Assembly (NCBI GenBank): GCA_963676655.2
Contig: CAXXKX010000003.1
Location: 2,046,001-2,110,000, forward strand
Direction: 5' to 3'
DNA: 64,000 bases
Origin: G963676655 sp963676655
GTDB lineage: Bacteria; Verrucomicrobiota; Lentisphaeria; Victivallales; Victivallaceae
The position numbers and the translations under genes were made by a program. Shown here piece by piece: positions 59,971-64,000 of the stretch; within the stretch, counting starts at the first letter, position 1; every line of letters starts with the position of its first letter. The notes under the pieces were generated by a model. It ran no database searches. It was not told where the DNA came from and worked only from the letters and a program-made list of their open reading frames with translations.

Positions 59971-59986
59971 GGAGGATACACGTATC
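59971..59986 (+). promoter_or_regulatory. Ribosome site and probable ATC start of infC
   Basis: GGAGG (59971-59975) is the only strong ribosome site in the leader, and the in-frame codon 8 nt later is ATC (59984-59986). IF3 genes in other bacteria use AUU or similar rare starts that IF3 itself rejects, giving feedback control. Confidence 0.6.
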
Positions 59987-60637
59987 GCTACTCTGATTAA
60001 ACCTGATAATAGTCCGTTTGCAGGAAAAAATGTCCGCCTGGTTGGTGCGGAAGGAGAACAAGTAGGAATTGTTTCATTCGAAGAAGCCCGTGCACAGGCC
60101 GCCGCGATAGGAATGGACCTGGTGATTGTCGCGGACCAAGCCGACCCGCCGGTTATCCGGATAATGGATTACGGTAAACTTCGCTACGAGAAGAAGAAAA
60201 ACCTTAAAGCCCAGAAGAAGAAGCAGCACACCCAGAAACTGAAAGAAATCAAGTTTCATGTGCGCACCGACAAGCATGATTTGGAATATAAGATAAATCA
60301 TGCGAGAGAATTTCTTGGGAAAAGCTACAAACTGAAGATATCTCTGCAGTTCCGTGGTCGTGAAATGGCCCATAAGGAGCTGGGATTTGAACTTATCAAG
60401 AATGTTATTACTGAATTGGAAGATTATGGCCAAGCTGATTCTCCTCCGAAAATTATTGGACGGAGTATCAGTACGACAATCTCGCCGTTAAGTGCGAAGA
60501 ATCAGCGGGCCAGAGCCAAAGCCAGAGAACAAGCTGCATTGAACTCGGAAGGTCATTCCGTGGAACTTGGAGAGGAGTTCGATGAAGATCTTGAGATGGA
60601 CGAATCTATCGAGCATGCTGCAGAGAAAACGGAATAA
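59984..60637 (+). CDS. infC: Translation initiation factor IF-3
   Basis: IF-3 binds the 30S subunit and checks the start codon and initiator tRNA. The protein has the N-domain NVRLVGAEGEQVGIVSFEEA, IVADQADPPVIRIMDYGK, a Lys-rich linker, and the C-domain IKFHVRTDKHDLEYK and LQFRGREMAHKELG. About 40 extra acidic residues follow the usual end (GEEFDEDLEMDESIEHAAEK). From the ATC at 59984 it has 217 residues; an ATG at 59918 would add 22 that the family does not need, and a GTG at 59969 overlaps the ribosome site. A terminator follows. No rpmI or rplT gene follows; a group II intron does. Confidence 0.93.
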   Translation: MATLIKPDNSPFAGKNVRLVGAEGEQVGIVSFEEARAQAAAIGMDLVIVADQADPPVIRIMDYGKLRYEKKKNLKAQKKKQHTQKLKEIKFHVRTDKHDLEYKINHAREFLGKSYKLKISLQFRGREMAHKELGFELIKNVITELEDYGQADSPPKIIGRSISTTISPLSAKNQRARAKAREQAALNSEGHSVELGEEFDEDLEMDESIEHAAEKTE

Positions 60638-60663
60638 ATTTCTGGAAAATCTGTGAACTGTTC

Positions 60664-60700
60664 AACCGCACTGTAACATGAGTTATAGTGCGGTTTTTTT
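60664..60700 (+). terminator. Rho-independent terminator of infC
   Basis: AACCGCACTGTAAC and GTTATAGTGCGGTT pair with one bulge around ATGA and are followed by a run of T to 60700. The group II intron begins directly after it. Confidence 0.9.
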
Positions 60701-60701
60701 A

Positions 60702-62594
60702 GTACGCCCGGCATGGGCGATAACTTGACGGTGAAAGTCCGTTACAGGCTTGGCAGTAGGAACTGTTAGCGAATGACAAGGGTGTCCATCGCGAGGTGGA
60801 ATCTGAAGGAAGTCGGATGCAAACTCCCGGCCCGACGAACAGGAAGTGCATACAAGGCATATTCAAGGCGGACGAGCTTGCTAAACAAAGCAAAGTCCAA
60901 TACTGCCCGAACCTTGAGGTGTAAATGCACCGGGTATATGGGATGAAAGTTATCGTTCTTATCCGGGGAGGTCTCATTGGTACGAACGAGGTTGTCAACA
61001 GGCGATAAGTTCAACCCGCGCAGTGATGTTGCGGCTGAGCAATGAGAAGTCAGCAGAGGTCATAGTACTGTATAGTATTTACAGGAAGGACCGAACAGTA
61101 GTCGTTCTTTCAATAGTGAAAGGTCAAACATGTGTCGAGAGCAGAAAATCCAGAAACGGAACTGCCTGAGAGATGATAGACTGGAAGTCGAAGATAACTC
61201 AGGAGTGCGGAGCATGTTTGTACGGGAAGCTGACCTGGAAGACGGTACTGGCTTGTTTGAGGCAATAATTGAGCGTAATAATCTCAATAAGGCTTTCCAG
61301 CAGGTCAGAAGAAAAGGAGGATCAGCAGGTGTGGATGGTATGTCCACAGACCAACTATTATCCTATCTAAAGGAGCACAAAGAAAGTTTTCTTGAAAGTT
61401 TGCGCAATGAGACTTACCGACCAAAGCCAGTACGTCGAGTAGAAATACCAAAACCCGATGGAGGCGTGAGATTATTAGGAGTACCGACAGTCATGGACCG
61501 TATGGTACAACAGGCTATCTCACAGGTTTTAAGCCCCATATTTGAGCTTGAATTTTCAGAGAACAGTTATGGGTTTCGCCCCAAACGCAGTGCCCATCAG
61601 GCTATAAAGCAGGCACAGACATACTACAATCAAGGCTATCATCAAGTGGTTGACCTTGACTTGAGTAAATATTTCGATACGATTAATCACGATATATTAC
61701 TGAATGTTCTGCGCGATACAATCCATGATAAACGTGTGATCAACCTGATAAAACGCTATTTGAAAAGCGGGGTAATGATAAATGGGGTTCGCACTCGCAC
61801 AGACGAGGGAAGCCCGCAGGGGGGCAACCTGTCTCCATTGCTGAGCAATATTTACCTGACAGCTTTTGATAGGGAACTGGAATGTCGAGGACACAAATTT
61901 ATTCGCTATGCTGATGATGTAAATATCTACGTCAAAAGCCAACGTAGCGCCGAAAGAGTATTGTCCAGCGTAACACACTACCTTGAAACGAAGCTTAAAC
62001 TCAAGGTCAACGAAACCAAAAGTAAATCAGGAAGTCCTTTGAGTTTAAAGTTTCTTGGCTTTGCCTTGCATAGTACAAATGCCGGGCAAGCTGGTATTCG
62101 TGTTCATGAGAAGTCTATAGACCGCTTCAAGCGACGTGTACGAGAATTACTCCGGAGAAATCAAGGACGTTCTGTAGAATATGTATTGCTGAAATTACGC
62201 CAATACACTAATGGTTGGGTAAATTATTACGCAATAGCTAATATGAAATCATTTATGCAACGTTCAAGTGAATGGTTGCGGCGCAAAATCCGAACTTATA
62301 TCTGGAAACAGTGGAAACGAGTAAGGACAAAGTTTGCGAATCTACAGAAATTTGGCGTCTCCAAAGAGAAATCGTGGGAATGGGCAAATACCAGAAAAGG
62401 CTATTGGCACGTAGCCAATAGTTGGATATTGAGCACTACAATGACTAATAATTACCTGGAAAAACTAGGGTATACAGATATTTACAAACGCTACAATTTT
62501 CTACACTCAAGCTACTGAACCGCCGTATGCCGAACGGCACGTACGGTGGTGTGAGAGGACGACCGTTCAAATAATGAGCGGTCTCCTACTCGAT
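60702..62594 (+). mobile_element. Group II intron
   Basis: The left end GTACGCCCGGCATGGGCG (a GTGCG-type start) opens a structured domain I with phrases common to bacterial introns (GGTGAAAGTCC, GGTGTCCATCGCGAGGTGG). A reverse transcriptase is encoded at 61130-62518. Domain V follows at about 62519-62550 (stem with GAAC loop), and domain VI at about 62553-62590 ends in CTCCTACTCGAT. The ends are inferred from these signatures. It sits right behind the infC terminator, an insertion choice known for class C introns. Confidence 0.87.
61130..62518 (+). CDS. ltrA: Group II intron reverse transcriptase/maturase
   Basis: The 462-residue protein has the RT blocks: RRKGGSAGVDGMS, RPKPVRRVEIPKPDGGVRLL, FRPKRSAHQAI, VVDLDLSKYFDTINHD, GSPQGGNLSPLLSNIYL and the catalytic FIRYADDVNIY, followed by a maturase domain X (RRVRELLRRNQGRSVEYVL, YTNGWVNYYAI). 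No HNH endonuclease follows, so it depends on single-strand or terminator-like targets. The ATG at 61130 follows AAAGGTC. The frame is open throughout, so it may be active. Confidence 0.93.
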   Translation: MCREQKIQKRNCLRDDRLEVEDNSGVRSMFVREADLEDGTGLFEAIIERNNLNKAFQQVRRKGGSAGVDGMSTDQLLSYLKEHKESFLESLRNETYRPKPVRRVEIPKPDGGVRLLGVPTVMDRMVQQAISQVLSPIFELEFSENSYGFRPKRSAHQAIKQAQTYYNQGYHQVVDLDLSKYFDTINHDILLNVLRDTIHDKRVINLIKRYLKSGVMINGVRTRTDEGSPQGGNLSPLLSNIYLTAFDRELECRGHKFIRYADDVNIYVKSQRSAERVLSSVTHYLETKLKLKVNETKSKSGSPLSLKFLGFALHSTNAGQAGIRVHEKSIDRFKRRVRELLRRNQGRSVEYVLLKLRQYTNGWVNYYAIANMKSFMQRSSEWLRRKIRTYIWKQWKRVRTKFANLQKFGVSKEKSWEWANTRKGYWHVANSWILSTTMTNNYLEKLGYTDIYKRYNFLHSSY

Positions 62595-62622
62595 TTGCAT
62601 TTTTCCAGAACAGGTATATAAT
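62595..62622 (+). promoter_or_regulatory. Sigma-70 promoter directly behind the intron
   Basis: TTGCAT (62595-62600), a 16-bp spacer and TATAAT (62617-62622) precede the next gene. The -35 box begins at the first base after the predicted intron end, so the intron landed between the infC terminator and this promoter. Confidence 0.65.
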
Positions 62623-62679
62623 AATCAGAGTTAAAAGTCGTTATATTGAATAGACACAAACTACCGGGAGTTTCTGATT

Positions 62680-63465
62680 ATGAGAAAATTATCGTTGTTT
62701 TTATGCTTTACTCTGCTTGCCGGGATTATTTCGGTGAATGCTGCCACGCTGATCCTTAGTGACGGCAAAAGTATGTCTAATGTCAAAGTCATCAGCATAA
62801 ACTTCTCCAAAAAAATTATGGTTATAGAAAGTGACGGTCAACAGCGCACCGTCTCGACCGGCAGGATTAAGGAGTTTTATTCAACGGACCTTAAGACTGG
62901 CGGCGGAAATGCGGATATTGATAATACATCTGAATACAGCGTCACGATCATGAACGTTGATATGCCGAAAAGCGGTTACAAAAAAACCGGCAAAAAAAAT
63001 AAGAACGTTACAACCTATTGTGAAATTGAATATACATTAAGCGTGCCATTCCCCAAAAAAGATGATACTACTAATCGCGATATTGTCAAGTACCCGTATT
63101 TTTACCTGGCGGTTCTGACTGAAGGCAGCAGTGAATACGGCAGTCGCCCGATTTTCCGTTATACCTATCCTTCAAAATTCAAGATCAAGTCAAAAAGCAA
63201 TTATAATACCGCCGAAATAATGGAATCGGTAAACAGCCTGAAACGTCCGAGAATTCATCTTGACCGGGTCGCCAGAATGGGTCATGGCAATGTCAGCGGA
63301 CAACGAAAAATCAAGATCAAACTTTCAAAGATCGACAGCCGGAAAATCATCGCTTACCATCTGGAAGTATGGGGAAAAGACAAGCTTATCACCTCCAAGG
63401 ACTGGAAAGATCCCGGAACGATGATTTCTCAGCAATGGCTCAAACGCTGGTGGTTTGGACATTGA
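62680..63465 (+). CDS. Secreted protein of unknown function
   Basis: I do not recognise this 261-residue protein. It has a signal peptide (1-21, LFLCFTLLAGIISVNA), a short beta segment with LILSDGKSMSNVKVISINFS and IESDGQQRTVSTGRIKEFYS that could be an SHD1-like or surface-binding motif, and a basic, beta-rich remainder. GGGAG precedes the ATG. It has its own promoter and terminator. Confidence 0.7.
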   Translation: MRKLSLFLCFTLLAGIISVNAATLILSDGKSMSNVKVISINFSKKIMVIESDGQQRTVSTGRIKEFYSTDLKTGGGNADIDNTSEYSVTIMNVDMPKSGYKKTGKKNKNVTTYCEIEYTLSVPFPKKDDTTNRDIVKYPYFYLAVLTEGSSEYGSRPIFRYTYPSKFKIKSKSNYNTAEIMESVNSLKRPRIHLDRVARMGHGNVSGQRKIKIKLSKIDSRKIIAYHLEVWGKDKLITSKDWKDPGTMISQQWLKRWWFGH

Positions 63466-63520
63466 GCTGAAATCCATATCGCTAATTTGAGTTTACCGGA
63501 TAACCGGTGTATATTACAAA

Positions 63521-63553
63521 CTGGACGCGACTGCATGTCGCGCCGGTTTTTTT
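63521..63553 (+). terminator. Rho-independent terminator
   Basis: CGCGAC-TGCAT-GTCGCG with flanking CTGG/CCGG is followed by eight T, 55 nt after the secreted-protein gene. Confidence 0.88.
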
Positions 63554-63597
63554 TATTTTCAACCAATATATAATTATAATATAGAGGAGTTTTACAA

Positions 63598-64000
63598 TGG
63601 CTAAAGGCACTGTTGTACAAAAAATTATTGACGCCCACTTCGTTTCCGGCGAAAAAATCCCGGGCAGCCCCATCGCAATGAAGATCGACCAGACCCTTAC
63701 CCAGGATGCCACCGGAACCATGGCTTATCTTGAACTTGAAGCGATGAAAATTCCAAAAGTGCGGACCGAGCTTTCCGTCTCTTATGTGGACCATAACATG
63801 ATGCAGAACGGACCGGAAAACCGCAATGATCACCTATATCTGCAAAGCGTAGCAGCCGCAAAAGGAGTTTACTTCTCCCGTCCCGGCAACGGTATCTGCC
63901 ATCAGGTCCACCTCGAACGGTTCGGGGTTCCCGGCAAAACCCTGCTGGGCTCTGACTCTCACACTCCAACCGGCGGCGGAATCGGCATGATGGCGATCGG
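63598..64000 (+). CDS. Aconitate hydratase, N-terminal part (cut by window end)
   Basis: The frame opens with ATG at 63598 after GAGGAGT and stays open to the window end (134 residues). It reads MAKGTVVQKIIDAHFVSG, then VSYVDHNMMQNGPENRNDHL, PGNGICHQVHLERFGVPGKT and LLGSDSHTPTGGGIGM. This is the aconitase superfamily N-domain, and SDSHTPTGGG with the DHN block fits aconitase X/AcnA-like or mitochondrial-type aconitase better than LeuC. It converts citrate to isocitrate in the TCA cycle. The iron-sulfur cysteines lie beyond the window. Confidence 0.9.

Noticed and set aside
59918..59983. 22-residue N-terminal extension of IF-3
   Set aside because: The ATG lies about 3 nt after the predicted transcript start, has no ribosome site, and the residues have no counterpart in the family.

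Overview
The window looks like a chromosomal piece of a Gram-negative member of the PVC superphylum, most likely Lentisphaerota/Victivallales. The clues are three prepilin-like proteins with the start KxFTLIELLVxIAIIAIL, a sulfatase and large CAZymes next to AraC, LacI and IclR regulators, and outer-membrane genes (skp, lpxD, lpxK). The lineage is inferred from these signatures and was not tested by a search.

Layout. 46-2376: a sulfatase divergent from an AraC regulator. 2378-8076: an RNA-repair locus. rtcR (+) faces a minus-strand unit with a textbook sigma-54 promoter (6305-6320), a structured leader, a 77-nt tRNA-like RNA with an encoded CCA but a broken acceptor stem, a second ~230-nt inverted-repeat RNA, then a Band-7/SPFH protein, rtcA and rtcB. 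8455-17053: LacI regulator, prepilin-like protein, a very large GH2-type enzyme, an SGNH hydrolase, and a TauE exporter at the edge. 16271-20752 (minus): mcsA, mcsB, a PAS histidine kinase and the TauE/SafE permease in one tight unit. 21002-32972: an IclR-headed sugar or glycan locus (alpha/alpha-toroid protein, M14 peptidase, SGNH hydrolase, prepilin-like protein, GH42-like protein, beta-helix protein, AraC regulator). 33293-39839: envelope genes (HTH protein, skp, lpxD, PQ-loop protein, glmM, a glmU-like hexapeptide protein, an MBL hydrolase), interrupted by a four-helix-bundle (S23-type) gene flanked by perfect inverted repeats. 40096-46052 (minus): HEAT-repeat zinc protein, HlyD-like adaptor, ABC exporter and lpxK. 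46429-55311: tandem nucleoside diphosphate kinase, cobT/cobU, a membrane-anchored Hsp20-like protein, a DinG-type helicase, tsaC, a 97-bp tandem repeat array, and dapA. 55938-58801 (minus): a four-gene overlapping unit joining an ABC-2 transporter to a prepilin-like protein. 58918-64000: an esterase, infC with a probable ATC start codon, a group II intron directly behind the infC terminator, a secreted protein, and the start of an aconitase that runs off the window.

The most interesting system is the RNA-repair locus. RtcR has an N-terminal CARF-type sensor and a GAFTGA motif, so it should activate the sigma-54 promoter. That promoter would make one transcript carrying the tRNA-like RNA, the Band-7 scaffold, the RNA cyclase and the RNA ligase. 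Non-coding structure is the other theme: at least five repeat or hairpin families (5836-6062, 39902-40066, 47721-47867, 53752-54239, 55701-55887) lie in intergenic DNA.
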